DNA of 64,000 nt from Gammaproteobacteria bacterium 54_18_T64. GTDB taxonomy: Bacteria; Pseudomonadota; Gammaproteobacteria; Pseudomonadales; Porticoccaceae. Under the pieces are notes generated by a model. It made no database searches. It worked only from the letters and a program-made list of their open reading frames with translations, and was not told where the DNA came from. This document shows, piece after piece, positions 1 through 8,923 of the stretch (the stretch's first letter is position 1; every line of letters begins with the position of its first letter). The translations under genes and the position numbers were made by a program. Where the stretch lies: positions 41,604 to 105,603 of the forward strand of contig MAAU01000059.1 of assembly GCA_002162825.1 (NCBI GenBank). Direction: 5' to 3'.

Positions 1-2
1 AT

Positions 3-1022
3 TCCGCCGCACTGGAAAAAGGCATGACTCCTGCCAGTATGATTAACGACGCCCCCCTCACCTTTAACGATGCAACTATCGAAACCCAGTGGCGCCCCGT
101 CAACAGTGGCGGCAAATTTTATGGCCCGACGCGCCTGCGCAAAGCCCTCTATTTATCCCGCAACCTGGTATCTATTCGCGTCTTGCAATCGACCGGCATC
201 GCCTACGCCATCAACACTGCGTCAAAATTCGGCTTTAACCCACAACAGCTACCCCACGATTTATCCCTCGCCCTAGGTAGTCACGCCGTCACCCCGCTGG
301 CCATTGCTCGGGGTTATGCAACCTTTGCCAACGGCGGATACAAAATTGAGCCCTACCTTATCGAGCGTATTACCGATAGTGATGGGGTGAATGTTTTTCA
401 GGCAATGAACCCCTTGGTCTGTCGCGGCGACTGCACTGATAAAAGGGATACTAACGAGAGCACCGGTGATTCGAGCAATCCGGCACTGCAAAGTGCACTG
501 TCAGAAGTAGCAAGCCCCGTACGCCCATCTGCCGAAAGAATACTCGAGCCCCGCGTCGCCTACCTGATCGACTCCATGCTCAAGGATGTCGTCAAAAGAG
601 GCACAGCCACTAAAGCACGTACCATGCAACGCAATGATATCGCAGGTAAAACCGGTACTACCAATGGCCCCAGGGACGCCTGGTTTTCCGGCTACAATCC
701 CGACCTGGTAACCACCACCTGGCTTGGCTTTGACGACAACCGCAAGCTCGGCCGGCGGGAATATGGTGGCTCGGCAGCCCTGCCCATCTGGATAGACTAT
801 ATGAGCAAGGCGCTGGCTAACCGCCCCCAACGCAGCCATCCACAACCTGCAGGTCTGGTCTCTGTACGCATAGATCCGACAAGCGGGCTGAGGGTTTCAC
901 CGAGCGAAAAAAACGGTGTTTTTGAACTCTTCCGAGGAGAAAATCTTCCGGCCTATGGCGACAGCAGCAACCCAGAACAGGTTTTCGAGGCTGACAGCGC
1001 GCTACCGGAAGATATTTTTTAG
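3..1022 (+). CDS. mrcA: Penicillin-binding protein 1A, C-terminal part (gene cut by window start)
   Basis: This is the 3' portion of a class A penicillin-binding protein, a periplasmic inner-membrane enzyme that polymerises and crosslinks peptidoglycan. The frame is already open at the first bases of the window, so the glycosyltransferase domain and the transpeptidase SxxK serine lie upstream and are not visible. What is visible is the transpeptidase core: the SxN motif as SRN at bases 156-164, in the PBP1A-like context GPTRLRKALYLSRN, and the KTG motif as KTGT at bases 648-659 followed by TNGPRDAWF. The C-terminus ends in an acidic tail. The genes that follow (nudE, yrfG, hslR, hslO, pckA) match the mrcA neighbourhood of enteric bacteria, which supports PBP1A over PBP1B. 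It converges on cysQ with 17 bp between the stop codons. Confidence 0.93.
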   Translation, partial: SAALEKGMTPASMINDAPLTFNDATIETQWRPVNSGGKFYGPTRLRKALYLSRNLVSIRVLQSTGIAYAINTASKFGFNPQQLPHDLSLALGSHAVTPLAIARGYATFANGGYKIEPYLIERITDSDGVNVFQAMNPLVCRGDCTDKRDTNESTGDSSNPALQSALSEVASPVRPSAERILEPRVAYLIDSMLKDVVKRGTATKARTMQRNDIAGKTGTTNGPRDAWFSGYNPDLVTTTWLGFDDNRKLGRREYGGSAALPIWIDYMSKALANRPQRSHPQPAGLVSVRIDPTSGLRVSPSEKNGVFELFRGENLPAYGDSSNPEQVFEADSALPEDIF

Positions 1023-1039
1023 CCCTTTGTTATTACCGC

Positions 1040-1894
1040 CTAACTCTCCACCTCAATGCCCGACAACAAGTTTTTCCAGGGGAAAGAGCTGTCACCCAAA
1101 ACGTAAAAATAGGGGTTGAGCAATTCATCCTTGCGGTTGTAGCGCAAGGGCTCCAGATCAAAATTCAGCACCTGACCACCCGCCGCCTCAACAACAGCCT
1201 GCGCCGCCGCCGTATCCCACTCCATGGTCGGTGCCAGGCGCGGATAAATATCGGCACTGCCCTCCGCGACCAAACACAACTTTAACGAGCTACCCATATT
1301 GCAAGTGTCCGTTTCACCCAGATCTTTCGCCAGACGCCTTAGTAAATCATCAACTGCGCCAGCCCCGTGACTACGGCTTGCCACTACAGTCACTGGATTA
1401 TCGGTCCCACCGCGCCCGCTCATCGTACGCACAGAGATAGCTTGCCCGGGCTGCTCACCTTCCATTTTATAAGCACCGCTTCCGCTCAGGCCGGTATAGG
1501 TAACCCCGCTCACAGGTACATGTACCACTCCCAAAACGGGCACATGATTGTCGACTAATGCGACATTGACAGTAAATTCACCGCTGCGCTTGATAAACTC
1601 TTTAGTACCATCGAGGGGATCAATAATCCAGTAACGCTGCCACTGAATGCGTTCCGAAAAAGGCGGCGCTGCGGCTTCCTCACTCAGCACTGGAACACCT
1701 TCCAGCAAGCCTTCTAAACCGCCAACTAATATATGGTGAGCGGCTAAATCTGCAGCGGTGAGCGGTGATTCATCGGACTTCACCTCGACACCCAGATCAC
1801 TGCGGGCATAGACCTCAAGGATAGCCTCACCGGCACGACGGCAAAGCGCCACAACCTCATCGACAATGTCTGTATTTACAATTGTTTGGTCCAC
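1040..1894 (-). CDS. cysQ: 3'(2'),5'-bisphosphate nucleotidase CysQ
   Basis: Member of the inositol monophosphatase-like phosphatase family. CysQ hydrolyses 3'-phosphoadenosine 5'-phosphate (PAP), the by-product of sulfate activation, to AMP. The metal-binding signature WIIDPLDGTKEF is present, as is a downstream MEWDTAAA segment that closes the active site. These are the two hallmark motifs of the family and both look intact. The reading frame is open to an ATG at 1909. However, an AAGGGAG ribosome site (1900-1906 on this strand) lies 5 bases before a GTG at 1892-1894 and overlaps the ATG region, so I place the start at the GTG, giving MDQTIVN. Length is about 284 residues. It sits upstream of and on the opposite strand to the PBP1A end, and just downstream of nudE on the same strand (gap 41 bp), so the two are probably co-transcribed. 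Confidence 0.92.
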   Translation of the reverse strand: MDQTIVNTDIVDEVVALCRRAGEAILEVYARSDLGVEVKSDESPLTAADLAAHHILVGGLEGLLEGVPVLSEEAAAPPFSERIQWQRYWIIDPLDGTKEFIKRSGEFTVNVALVDNHVPVLGVVHVPVSGVTYTGLSGSGAYKMEGEQPGQAISVRTMSGRGGTDNPVTVVASRSHGAGAVDDLLRRLAKDLGETDTCNMGSSLKLCLVAEGSADIYPRLAPTMEWDTAAAQAVVEAAGGQVLNFDLEPLRYNRKDELLNPYFYVLGDSSFPWKNLLSGIEVES

Positions 1895-1935
1895 ACTAGC
1901 TCCCTTCATCGCTTAAACGTTATAAAGACCATCAC

Positions 1936-2490
1936 CTACTTGAGAGGTGATGACTGAAAATAATCTCGCGCCAGGTACAGGGCAGCAATCGAAATACCAT
2001 CACTGACATCGGCTCGCGCCACCAGTTCGGCCAGGTTATCGAGAGGCCACTCCATAGTAGCCATCGGCTCCGGCTCATCCCCCGGTAGGGATTCCTCGTA
2101 GAGATCCCAGGCTACCAGTAGGTCGATGCTGCGTTCCATATAAGACGGCGTCAAATGGATGCTCTTCAAAAATCGCAACTCGCGAGCGCCCACACCGGCC
2201 TCCTCCTTTAATTCTCGATTGCCCGCCGTCAGGTTATCCTCCCCTGGATCAATGGCCCCCTTGGGCAAACCCCATTGATAGGCATTAATACCGGCACTGT
2301 ATTCCTGTACCAGTATCACCGAGCCCTGTGCCGTTAGCGGCACCACGGCGACTGCGCCATAACCCGACGACGCCAGGCGCTCGTACGTGCGCTCCACGCC
2401 ATTAGAAAAGCGTAAATCTAGTTGCTCAATTTGAAACAGGCGAGTCCGGGCAATGCGTTGTCGCTTCAAAACCAGGGGATTAGTCGGCAT
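1936..2490 (-). CDS. nudE: ADP compounds hydrolase NudE (Nudix)
   Basis: A Nudix hydrolase of about 184 residues. NudE cleaves ADP-ribose, NADH and diadenosine polyphosphates into AMP plus a second phosphate product. The full Nudix box is present as G-x5-E-x7-REL-x-EE-x-G-V (GAIDPGE, then REL KEEAGV). It is preceded by the YQWGLPKG stretch typical of ADP-ribose pyrophosphatases. Downstream, SIHLTPSYMERSI resembles the NudE-specific segment after the box. The frame opens at a TTG (2494-2496), but the ATG at 2488-2490 has an AGGG six bases upstream and gives the expected N-terminus. The order with yrfG (divergent, 81 bp away) and hslR/hslO matches the E. coli mrcA-nudE-yrfG-hslRO-pck region, supporting NudE over other ADP-sugar pyrophosphatases. 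Confidence 0.92.
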   Translation of the reverse strand: MPTNPLVLKRQRIARTRLFQIEQLDLRFSNGVERTYERLASSGYGAVAVVPLTAQGSVILVQEYSAGINAYQWGLPKGAIDPGEDNLTAGNRELKEEAGVGARELRFLKSIHLTPSYMERSIDLLVAWDLYEESLPGDEPEPMATMEWPLDNLAELVARADVSDGISIAALYLARDYFQSSPLK

Positions 2491-2571
2491 ACTCAACCCT
2501 TATAGAGGTATTGGGCATCTCTAAAAATGCATTTCTAGAGTTGCCTCATTGATTCAGAGGTATTATCGACT

Positions 2572-3228
2572 ATGCTCGACTGGAACACCATTGACACCGT
2601 ACTGCTCGACATGGACGGCACCCTGCTCGACCTGCATTTTGATAACTTCTTCTGGCAGCATCATCTACCGGCCCGCTATGCGGAGCTTCACAAAATCGAG
2701 CCCGAGGCCGCACTCGACAAACTCTACCGGCGCTTTGAAGAAAAACGCAGCTCTATCGAATGGTACTGCACCGATTTCTGGTCGACCGAACTCGGCCTCG
2801 ACATCCCCGCGCTGAAAAAAGAGGTACAACACCTGATTGCCGAACGTCCCCATGTACGGCAGTTTTTAAGTGCCCTTGGCAGCACCCATCGCCAACGCAT
2901 TTTAATCACCAATGCCCACCGCGATAGTCTTAATCTGAAGCTCGACATTACCGGTATTGACGACCTACTCGACACTCTGATTTCGTCCCACGATTACAGT
3001 GTGCCAAAAGAATCGCCAACCTTTTGGGAAAGCCTTAGCCAACAAATTGACTTCGACCCGAAGCGCACACTCTTTATTGATGACACCGAAGATATGCTCA
3101 AAGCCGCTGAGAATTTTGGCATCGCCCACCTACTGTGTATCAGCCAACCCGACAGCAAAGTTCCACCGCGAAGTGATTTCAAGTATCCCGCTGTTGAGAA
3201 TTTCTCCGACCTACTGCCAATTAACTAA
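2572..3228 (+). CDS. yrfG: HAD-family GMP/IMP nucleotidase YrfG
   Basis: Haloacid dehalogenase-like hydrolase of 218 residues. YrfG-type enzymes dephosphorylate purine mononucleotides such as GMP and IMP. Motif I, DMDGT, at residues 13-17 carries the nucleophilic aspartate and the general acid aspartate. Motif II is the ILITNAH segment in the middle of the protein. A lysine in the VPKES segment serves motif III, and FIDDTEDML supplies the metal-binding acidic pair of motif IV. The insertion between motifs I and II is helical and rich in charged residues, as in subclass I caps. It is divergent from nudE and is followed after 31 bp by hslR on the same strand, as in enterics. A GAGG lies about 12 bases before the ATG, a rather long spacing, but no better start is available. 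Confidence 0.92.
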   Translation: MLDWNTIDTVLLDMDGTLLDLHFDNFFWQHHLPARYAELHKIEPEAALDKLYRRFEEKRSSIEWYCTDFWSTELGLDIPALKKEVQHLIAERPHVRQFLSALGSTHRQRILITNAHRDSLNLKLDITGIDDLLDTLISSHDYSVPKESPTFWESLSQQIDFDPKRTLFIDDTEDMLKAAENFGIAHLLCISQPDSKVPPRSDFKYPAVENFSDLLPIN

Positions 3229-3259
3229 GGACTGCTGACCCCAGCATTCGACACAAAGT

Positions 3260-3658
3260 ATGACTGCCATGGAAAAAGTTCGCATTGATAAATGGTTGTG
3301 GGCCGCCAGGTTTTTCAAAACTCGCGCCCTGGCCAAAGCGGCCATCGAAGGTGGCAAGGTACACATTGCCGGGCAGCGGGTGAAGGCCAGTAAAGAACTA
3401 AAGGTAGGTGCCGAACTCACCATTCGCCAGGGCTGGGACGAAAAGCACGTAAAGGTCGATACTCTCAGCGATAAGCGCAGAGGTGCACCCGAGGCCGCAG
3501 CGCTGTACAGTGAAACGGAGCAAAGCATCATCGAAAGAGAGAGACGGGCCGCCGAACGCAAGGCCGCAGGCAGTAGCCACTATCCGCCCGACCAGCGCCC
3601 CAACAAAAAACAACGGCGCCAAATTCATCGTTTTCAGCGCGAACAAGAACTCGACTAA
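3260..3658 (+). CDS. hslR: Ribosome-associated heat shock protein Hsp15
   Basis: Small basic RNA-binding protein of about 132 residues. Hsp15 binds free 50S subunits that carry a stalled nascent chain with attached tRNA and helps recycle them. The N-terminal half is an S4 RNA-binding domain (VRIDKWLWAARFFKTRALA, then GGKVHIAGQRVKAS), which is the diagnostic part. The C-terminal tail is strongly basic and ends with RRQIHRF. Two in-frame ATG codons occur, at 3260 and 3269. The second, giving MEKVRIDKW, matches the usual family N-terminus equally well and no ribosome site clearly decides between them. It lies between yrfG and hslO, the usual order for the heat-shock pair hslR-hslO. Confidence 0.93.
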   Translation: MTAMEKVRIDKWLWAARFFKTRALAKAAIEGGKVHIAGQRVKASKELKVGAELTIRQGWDEKHVKVDTLSDKRRGAPEAAALYSETEQSIIERERRAAERKAAGSSHYPPDQRPNKKQRRQIHRFQREQELD

Positions 3659-3794
3659 AAGGCCTTCCGTCCGACCGAGCCCTCTGGACAAAATTAGGCA
3701 TTTTCCGTACATTGCAGCCCGGCTAAGCAAGCACCAAGCTGGCTTAAGCCATCAAGCACATCCCAGGTTCACCAATAAACCCAGCGGTAAAGTA

Positions 3795-4703
3795 ATGTCC
3801 AAACCCGACAATGACGTACTGCAGAGATTTCTCTTTGAACAGAGCGATGTGCGCGGCGAAATCGTCTCCCTGCAAGACAGCTATCAGGCCGTACTCACCA
3901 ACCACAGGCAATCGGGCCAAGGCATACCCGCCGCCATAGACACCCTGCTCGGCGAGTTTCTCAGCGCCGCCGCACTATTGAGCGCAACGCTCAAATTCGA
4001 CGGCATTATCACCTTGCAGGCAAAACCCAAAAACGAGGGTGCGCTGAAGCTCATTATGGCCGACTGCACGCGCCACAACAATCTGCGCGCCGTTGCTCGT
4101 TACGAAGCCAGCAAAGCGCCGAGCGACGAGCAAGGCTGCGATTTTCGCTCACTGCTGGATGGCGGCTATCTGGTGATCACCATCGATCCAGCCAAAGGGA
4201 AGCGCTATCAAAGTGTGATCGCTATCGAGCACGACTCACTGAGCGCATGCCTGAATACCTATTTCCAGCAATCGGAACAACTACCCACCCGCATATGGCT
4301 GGCCGCCGATGAACACAGAGCAGCTGGTCTGCTACTACAGGCCCTGCCCATTCAACTACAAAGCCTCGAACAACGTTCCGAACTTTGGCAGCATTTAAGC
4401 CTCCTGGCCGACACACTGAAAGCCGACGAGCAAGTAGCACTTAGCCATCAACAACAATTACATCGCCTGTTTCATCAAGAAGAACTACAGCTCTTCGAGC
4501 CCACAGCCCTACAATTTTCCTGCAGTTGCTCGCGCAGCCGCACGGCCAATATGTTGATTAGCCTGGGAGAAAAAGAGATCCAGGCCATTTTCGAAGAACA
4601 GACGAGTATCGATGTTGGCTGTGAATTCTGCCACTACGTCTATCAATTTAGCGCCGAGCAAGCGGCACGGCTGTTTATCGACGAACCACCGACCCTGCAT
4701 TAA
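3795..4703 (+). CDS. hslO: Redox-regulated molecular chaperone Hsp33
   Basis: Hsp33 is a cytoplasmic holdase switched on by oxidative stress. In the reduced state four cysteines bind zinc; oxidation releases the zinc and unfolds the linker that exposes the substrate site. The zinc cysteines are present as CSC near residue 236 and CEFC about 31 residues later, the C-x-C plus C-x2-C arrangement of the family. The frame extends further upstream to 3483, but that part overlaps hslR and has no Hsp33 similarity. The ATG at 3795 gives [15 protein letters not shown], a normal Hsp33 start, for a protein of about 302 residues. The ribosome site before it is weak. It follows hslR with a 136-bp gap, and pckA comes next, as in enteric genomes. 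Confidence 0.94.
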   Translation: MSKPDNDVLQRFLFEQSDVRGEIVSLQDSYQAVLTNHRQSGQGIPAAIDTLLGEFLSAAALLSATLKFDGIITLQAKPKNEGALKLIMADCTRHNNLRAVARYEASKAPSDEQGCDFRSLLDGGYLVITIDPAKGKRYQSVIAIEHDSLSACLNTYFQQSEQLPTRIWLAADEHRAAGLLLQALPIQLQSLEQRSELWQHLSLLADTLKADEQVALSHQQQLHRLFHQEELQLFEPTALQFSCSCSRSRTANMLISLGEKEIQAIFEEQTSIDVGCEFCHYVYQFSAEQAARLFIDEPPTLH

Positions 4704-4740
4704 GGCCGTCGTTTTTTCCCTTCGCCACGGGACACTTTTC

Positions 4741-4749
4741 TGGCATAAT
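4741..4749 (+). promoter_or_regulatory. Candidate extended -10 promoter for pckA
   Basis: The bases TGGCATAAT fit an extended -10 element (TGn followed by CATAAT, one mismatch from TATAAT). They lie 67 bases before the pckA ATG in the 112-bp gap after hslO. No convincing -35 hexamer sits at the right distance, which is tolerated by extended -10 promoters. This is a sequence match only. Confidence 0.4.
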
Positions 4750-4815
4750 TGGCGCCCTTTTTTGCACGACCCAGATAGCGCGCTATCCCTTGAACCGTTC
4801 ACAGGATTGAAACTA

Positions 4816-6375
4816 ATGACCGACTTTGATACTTCCGCGGCAACCATCTACACCGACCTGAGTTCCGCTGAACTGATCGAGCAATCCCTCCAACGCAAGG
4901 AAGGTGTGCTCACCCACACAGGCGCTCTGCGCACGGAGACCGGCCAGCACACTGGCCGCTCGCCCGCCGACCGCTTTATCGTCGAAGAGCCCAGCACCAG
5001 CGACGCCATCAACTGGGGTCCGGTCAACCGCCCCTTCCCCCAGGACAAGTTCGACGCCCTGTGGGATCGCGTTGAATCTTACATCGCCGGCGTCGACCGC
5101 TTTATTTCCTATCTGCATATCGGCCAGGACAAAGAACATTACATCCCCGCCAAGGTCACCACCGAGACGGCCTGGCACAACCTGTTCGCCAGAAACATGT
5201 TTATCCGCACCGAGCAATACAATCCTGCGAGTAAAGAGGGCTGGCAAATTCTCCACGCCGCTAACTTCGTTTGCGAGCCCGAGCGCGATGGCACCACCAG
5301 TAGTGGTGTTGTGGTCATCAACTTCGCCCAACGCAAAGTACTGCTTGCGGGTATGAAGTACGCCGGTGAAATGAAGAAGAGCATGTTCTCGGTACAAAAC
5401 TTTCTGCTACCCGAGAAAGACGTGATGCCCATGCACTGCGCCGCCAATGTTGGTGAAAACGGCGATGTGGCCCTGTTTTTCGGACTCTCCGGCACCGGTA
5501 AAACCACCCTTTCGGCCGACCCCTTGCGCTATCTTATTGGCGATGACGAGCACGGCTGGAGCAAGGGCGCCGTGTTCAATCTCGAGGGCGGCTGCTACGC
5601 CAAGACCATCGACCTCAGCCAGAAGAATGAGCCGGTAATCTGGGATGCCATTCGCTTCGGTGCCATTGTCGAAAACGTCGTACTCAACGACCAGCGCGAG
5701 CCCGACTACTGCGATACCTCGCTGACCGAAAACGGTCGCTGCAGCTATCCGCTGGAACACGTTGAAATGCGCTCCGATAAAAACCGCGCCGGCGAGCCCA
5801 AGCACATCATGTTCCTCACCTGCGACGTCACAGGCGTCTTACCCCCCGTATCCATCCTGTCAAAAGAAGCGGCGGCCTATCACTTCCTCAGCGGTTACAC
5901 CGCACGCGTGGGCTCCACTGAGCTCGGTGGCGAGTCCGGTATCAACCCCACGTTCTCAGCCTGTTTCGGCGCTCCCTTCATGCCTCGACCCGCCGGTGTT
6001 TACGCCGAGTTACTGATGAAGCGTATTGAAGATTTTGGCAGTAAAGTCTACCTGGTTAACACCGGCTGGACCGGCGGTGCAGGCGGTGCCAACGGCAGCG
6101 GCTCGCGCTTCCCCATCCCCGTCACTCGCGCCATCATCACCGCCATTCAAAACGGCGATCTGGAGACAGCCGAGACCGCACAGCTGCCCCACTTAAACCT
6201 CGAGTTCCCCGTCGAGGTATCCGGTGTCGACAAGAGCTACCTCAACCCACGTGCGGCCTGGGCCGATCAAGCCGCCTACGACGAGCAAGCGAGTAAACTG
6301 GCAGGGCTGTTTGTACAAAACTTTAAAACCTTCGATGTCTCCGATGACATCAACAACGCCGGACCCAGCATATAG
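4816..6375 (+). CDS. pckA: Phosphoenolpyruvate carboxykinase (ATP)
   Basis: Catalyses the ATP-dependent decarboxylation of oxaloacetate to phosphoenolpyruvate, the first committed step of gluconeogenesis, in the cytoplasm. The protein is 519 residues, close to the usual 520-540. The kinase P-loop GLSGTGKT is at residues 223-230 and the second metal/nucleotide motif LIGDDEHGW at about 240-248. The N-terminal RTGRSP-type substrate segment appears as [10 protein letters not shown]. The open frame continues upstream to 4612 but overlaps hslO in another frame. The ATG at 4816 has an AGGA about nine bases before it and gives the standard N-terminus. A strong hairpin terminator follows at 6421. The position after hslO repeats the enteric hslO-pck order. 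An active pckA fits growth on organic acids or fatty acids, in line with the beta-oxidation enzyme at 28.9-31.0 kb. Confidence 0.97.
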   Translation: MTDFDTSAATIYTDLSSAELIEQSLQRKEGVLTHTGALRTETGQHTGRSPADRFIVEEPSTSDAINWGPVNRPFPQDKFDALWDRVESYIAGVDRFISYLHIGQDKEHYIPAKVTTETAWHNLFARNMFIRTEQYNPASKEGWQILHAANFVCEPERDGTTSSGVVVINFAQRKVLLAGMKYAGEMKKSMFSVQNFLLPEKDVMPMHCAANVGENGDVALFFGLSGTGKTTLSADPLRYLIGDDEHGWSKGAVFNLEGGCYAKTIDLSQKNEPVIWDAIRFGAIVENVVLNDQREPDYCDTSLTENGRCSYPLEHVEMRSDKNRAGEPKHIMFLTCDVTGVLPPVSILSKEAAAYHFLSGYTARVGSTELGGESGINPTFSACFGAPFMPRPAGVYAELLMKRIEDFGSKVYLVNTGWTGGAGGANGSGSRFPIPVTRAIITAIQNGDLETAETAQLPHLNLEFPVEVSGVDKSYLNPRAAWADQAAYDEQASKLAGLFVQNFKTFDVSDDINNAGPSI

Positions 6376-6420
6376 GGTGCGCGATGACAGCCCCTTAGCC
6401 CGTAAGGGATAAAAAATAAG

Positions 6421-6457
6421 GCATAAAAAAAGCACCGGCAAGGTGCTTTTTTTATGC
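6421..6457. terminator. Bidirectional terminator between pckA and hemY
   Basis: Perfect 16-bp inverted repeat: GCAT, seven A, GCACC on the left and the exact complement on the right, with a five-base loop (GGCAA). The A and T runs flank the GC core on both sides, so it can act as an intrinsic terminator for pckA on the plus strand and for hemY on the minus strand. Confidence 0.88.
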
Positions 6458-6477
6458 CTGCCAAACGCTCAAGGATA

Positions 6478-7707
6478 TTAAGCCCGCACCATTAGCTGTG
6501 TCTCACCACCAGTCACCGCGAGCAAACCCTGACGATAAAACTGCAGGCTTTTGTCGTGCTCACCCAGGCGCCCCATCACTTCCGCCAGCTCAGCATAAAT
6601 TTCAGAGCGGCTATCGAGCTCCAGCGCAGCCTCTAAATAGTCTCGGGCCTTGCCCCATAATTCACCTCGTTGGCACAACCGCGCCAACGCCAGCAGCAGG
6701 TCGGGGTTATCCGGCTGCGCCTTGAACCAAGTCTCCGCTGTCTTCAGCTGCTGGGCGGCAAGCTCGCCACCAAGTAGCCCATAGCTGGTCAATAGTTCCT
6801 TGTCCCAGCCTTTTGTAATGGCTCGGCGCAGTTCTTTTTCAGCCTGAACCGGCTCACCAAGCTGGCTCAACAGGGCTGCATGGTGGGCGATAAGTACCGG
6901 CACCGAACGCAAGGATTTTGCGGTTCGCCCCCACAGATCGACCAGCGCCTGCTTATTCGACGCCATGTCTGGGCCGAGGTTTTTGGCGAGAGCAGTCAAC
7001 TGCTGGGCGCGAATCGATATTTCCAGCTGGCGCAGCGCCTCATCACCCAGTACTTTGTTAGCCCGCAAGTCTGCCAGGAGCTTTTCCAGCTGATCCCACT
7101 GCTGCAAATTTCTGTAACTTCTTTCAAGTAAACTGAGTATGTAGGGGTGTGTTGGATGGCGCCCGTGCAAAAGCTCTAACATTGGCAAGGCCTCTTCGTA
7201 GTCACCTTTGCCAACTAGCAATCGCACACGCGTCAAAGCCACCGCCAACTCATTGCGCGAGTCCGCTTTTTCCGCCAGAGCCAAGAGCTGGTTGACCTCC
7301 TCCTCATTGCCCAGCTCCGCCGCCGCCCCCGCCGCACCCAGGTAATTGATAAGAGCGAGTTCAGAACCTGCCGCCGTCTTTGTTAGCAGCTTGCAGGCCG
7401 ATGCCCAGCGCCCCTCGGCCAGATCCAGTAAACCCCTATAGGTTAACTGGCTATTTTTGTGTTGTTTTTTAGCCTGCCAATTCCGGCTCAGGTGTAAGCC
7501 AGGCAAGACTAAGGCACGGATCAAACTAAGTAATATACGAAATAGCAGCCACAACGCCAACACAGCCAGAACCCCCGTCCAAAGGGTAAATTGCAGCGCC
7601 GTTGTACCAAGGGAAATCACTACAAAACCGGGGAATTGCCCGATCAACCAATAAAGGGAACTGCCGAATAGGGTAGCTAGGAGCAATAGCACAATTGAAA
7701 TTCTCAC
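6478..7707 (-). CDS. hemY: HemY, heme-biosynthesis associated TPR membrane protein
   Basis: Inner-membrane protein of about 409 residues encoded at the end of the hemCDXY cluster. HemY family proteins are thought to act late in heme synthesis, possibly coordinating coproporphyrin or protoporphyrin enzymes; the exact role is not settled. Two transmembrane helices occupy the first 65 residues, followed by a long cytoplasmic or periplasmic region of tetratricopeptide repeats that runs to the C-terminus. The frame can start at a TTG (7714-7716) that overlaps the hemX stop. A GGAGG lies only two bases from that TTG but about ten bases before a GTG at 7705-7707, so I prefer the GTG, giving MRISIVLLLLATL. 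The gene is translationally adjacent to hemX and ends at the shared terminator with pckA. Confidence 0.93.
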   Translation of the reverse strand: MRISIVLLLLATLFGSSLYWLIGQFPGFVVISLGTTALQFTLWTGVLAVLALWLLFRILLSLIRALVLPGLHLSRNWQAKKQHKNSQLTYRGLLDLAEGRWASACKLLTKTAAGSELALINYLGAAGAAAELGNEEEVNQLLALAEKADSRNELAVALTRVRLLVGKGDYEEALPMLELLHGRHPTHPYILSLLERSYRNLQQWDQLEKLLADLRANKVLGDEALRQLEISIRAQQLTALAKNLGPDMASNKQALVDLWGRTAKSLRSVPVLIAHHAALLSQLGEPVQAEKELRRAITKGWDKELLTSYGLLGGELAAQQLKTAETWFKAQPDNPDLLLALARLCQRGELWGKARDYLEAALELDSRSEIYAELAEVMGRLGEHDKSLQFYRQGLLAVTGGETQLMVRA

Positions 7708-7712
7708 GGCTA

Positions 7713-8867
7713 TCAACCCTCCAAACCGTCAGACCGACTCTCGTGTGCCCTGCGATAGTCACGTAGGGCATAAAGCGAAGCGCTAATATCGGGTAGAGCC
7801 TGTTCTACCACTTCGCTCTGTAATTCTTTCAGCTCTTCGATAATGGCTCGCGAATCTTCATTAGCGGTGAAATTTTCACCAATAACCCTTGCCGCACGAA
7901 CAAGACTCGTGCGATAAATGACCTGCTCTTCACGCAACAGAGCTTGCTGGGCATTGCCAAGAGCAATAAATAAACGATCCCGCAATTGAGCCTCCCTTTC
8001 AAGCGTCATTAGCGGTGCCAGTGGCTGCTCAAGAGAACGCACATAAAAATGCCTCGCGATAAAGCCCTGACTGGCGCTGCGAACATTCTGCCAGAAATGC
8101 TGATACCAGGGGCCTTCGAGCAATATGGTATCAGGGAGCTCCGCATCAGAGGCATCACTCTTCGGTGCCTGATCGGCCGCCAAGCCTCGCACCGGTAAGG
8201 CCGGAAAAGTCATCATCAAATCGGACAAGGTGCCGATGCGCAGGAAAAGACCCTCGCGATCAATCACCGAGGTGCGGCGTAGCGCCGCAATATTTCCTGA
8301 CAGGGTTTTACGTATCGCGATCAGTCCCGGGTCATCCAGTTGTGCCAACACCTGGTCCGCCGCTTCAAGTAAGGTTTGGGCGCCCTGGGGTCGGCGCTCA
8401 ACCAGTAAACGCTGATTGGCCAGGCGAATTAAAAACTCCGCTTCATCCAGTAAAAGCTTGCCTCGACCCGTATTACTCTTACTTTCAAGCAAGGCTAACT
8501 GGGCCTGCTGTTCTTGCTGCAAGACGGCAAGCTGACGCTCAAAACTGGCAACTAACCGCTCCTGTTCTGCTGCTTTGCGGGCCATGTCTTGCCGTACATT
8601 CCCAATTAACATGGTCTGCCCTTCGGCAACTTTGAGAATCGCGGCGCGCTCCACCCACAAGGTTTGACCAAACCAGGCCAAAGCACTGCCACCGGTAATA
8701 ACGAGCAACAATAAAAATAGCGTGAGCCAACGCCAAGCTCTACCGGTGGCAGGTTTTTTCGTTTTACCCTCAGCCTTAGCGGCTGTCTTACTTTGCGATT
8801 TAGTCTCGGCCACGGAGCCGGCCTGCGTTTTTCCCTGCGTTTCCGCAGCTTGATTTTTGTTATCCAC
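7713..8867 (-). CDS. hemX: HemX, uroporphyrinogen-III C-methyltransferase-like membrane protein
   Basis: Membrane-anchored protein of 384 residues found between hemD and hemY. It has been called a uroporphyrinogen-III methyltransferase by history, but the HemX family lacks the SAM-binding methylase fold, and none is visible here. The N-terminus is a hydrophilic Lys/Ala/Thr-rich segment of about 43 residues. A single transmembrane helix follows (about residues 46-66, WLTLFLLLLVITGG), and the rest is a largely helical, coiled-coil-prone domain with many Gln, Glu and Leu. The start codon is GTG (8865-8867). The end overlaps the earliest possible hemY start, which points to translational coupling. 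It probably scaffolds tetrapyrrole enzymes at the membrane together with HemY; this is inference from context. Confidence 0.9.
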   Translation of the reverse strand: MDNKNQAAETQGKTQAGSVAETKSQSKTAAKAEGKTKKPATGRAWRWLTLFLLLLVITGGSALAWFGQTLWVERAAILKVAEGQTMLIGNVRQDMARKAAEQERLVASFERQLAVLQQEQQAQLALLESKSNTGRGKLLLDEAEFLIRLANQRLLVERRPQGAQTLLEAADQVLAQLDDPGLIAIRKTLSGNIAALRRTSVIDREGLFLRIGTLSDLMMTFPALPVRGLAADQAPKSDASDAELPDTILLEGPWYQHFWQNVRSASQGFIARHFYVRSLEQPLAPLMTLEREAQLRDRLFIALGNAQQALLREEQVIYRTSLVRAARVIGENFTANEDSRAIIEELKELQSEVVEQALPDISASLYALRDYRRAHESRSDGLEG

Positions 8868-8923
8868 CCGTCATCCCGCTATTCAATCAATATTATTTTC
8901 AACTTACTAGACCAGCTAAGTCG

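Noticed and set aside
3483-3794. Upstream extension of the hslO frame
   Set aside because: It overlaps hslR in another frame and has no similarity to Hsp33; the ATG at 3795 gives the normal protein.
4813-5397. Long antisense frame under pckA
   Set aside because: Shadow of pckA. It has no ribosome site or recognisable domain and arises from GC-biased third positions.
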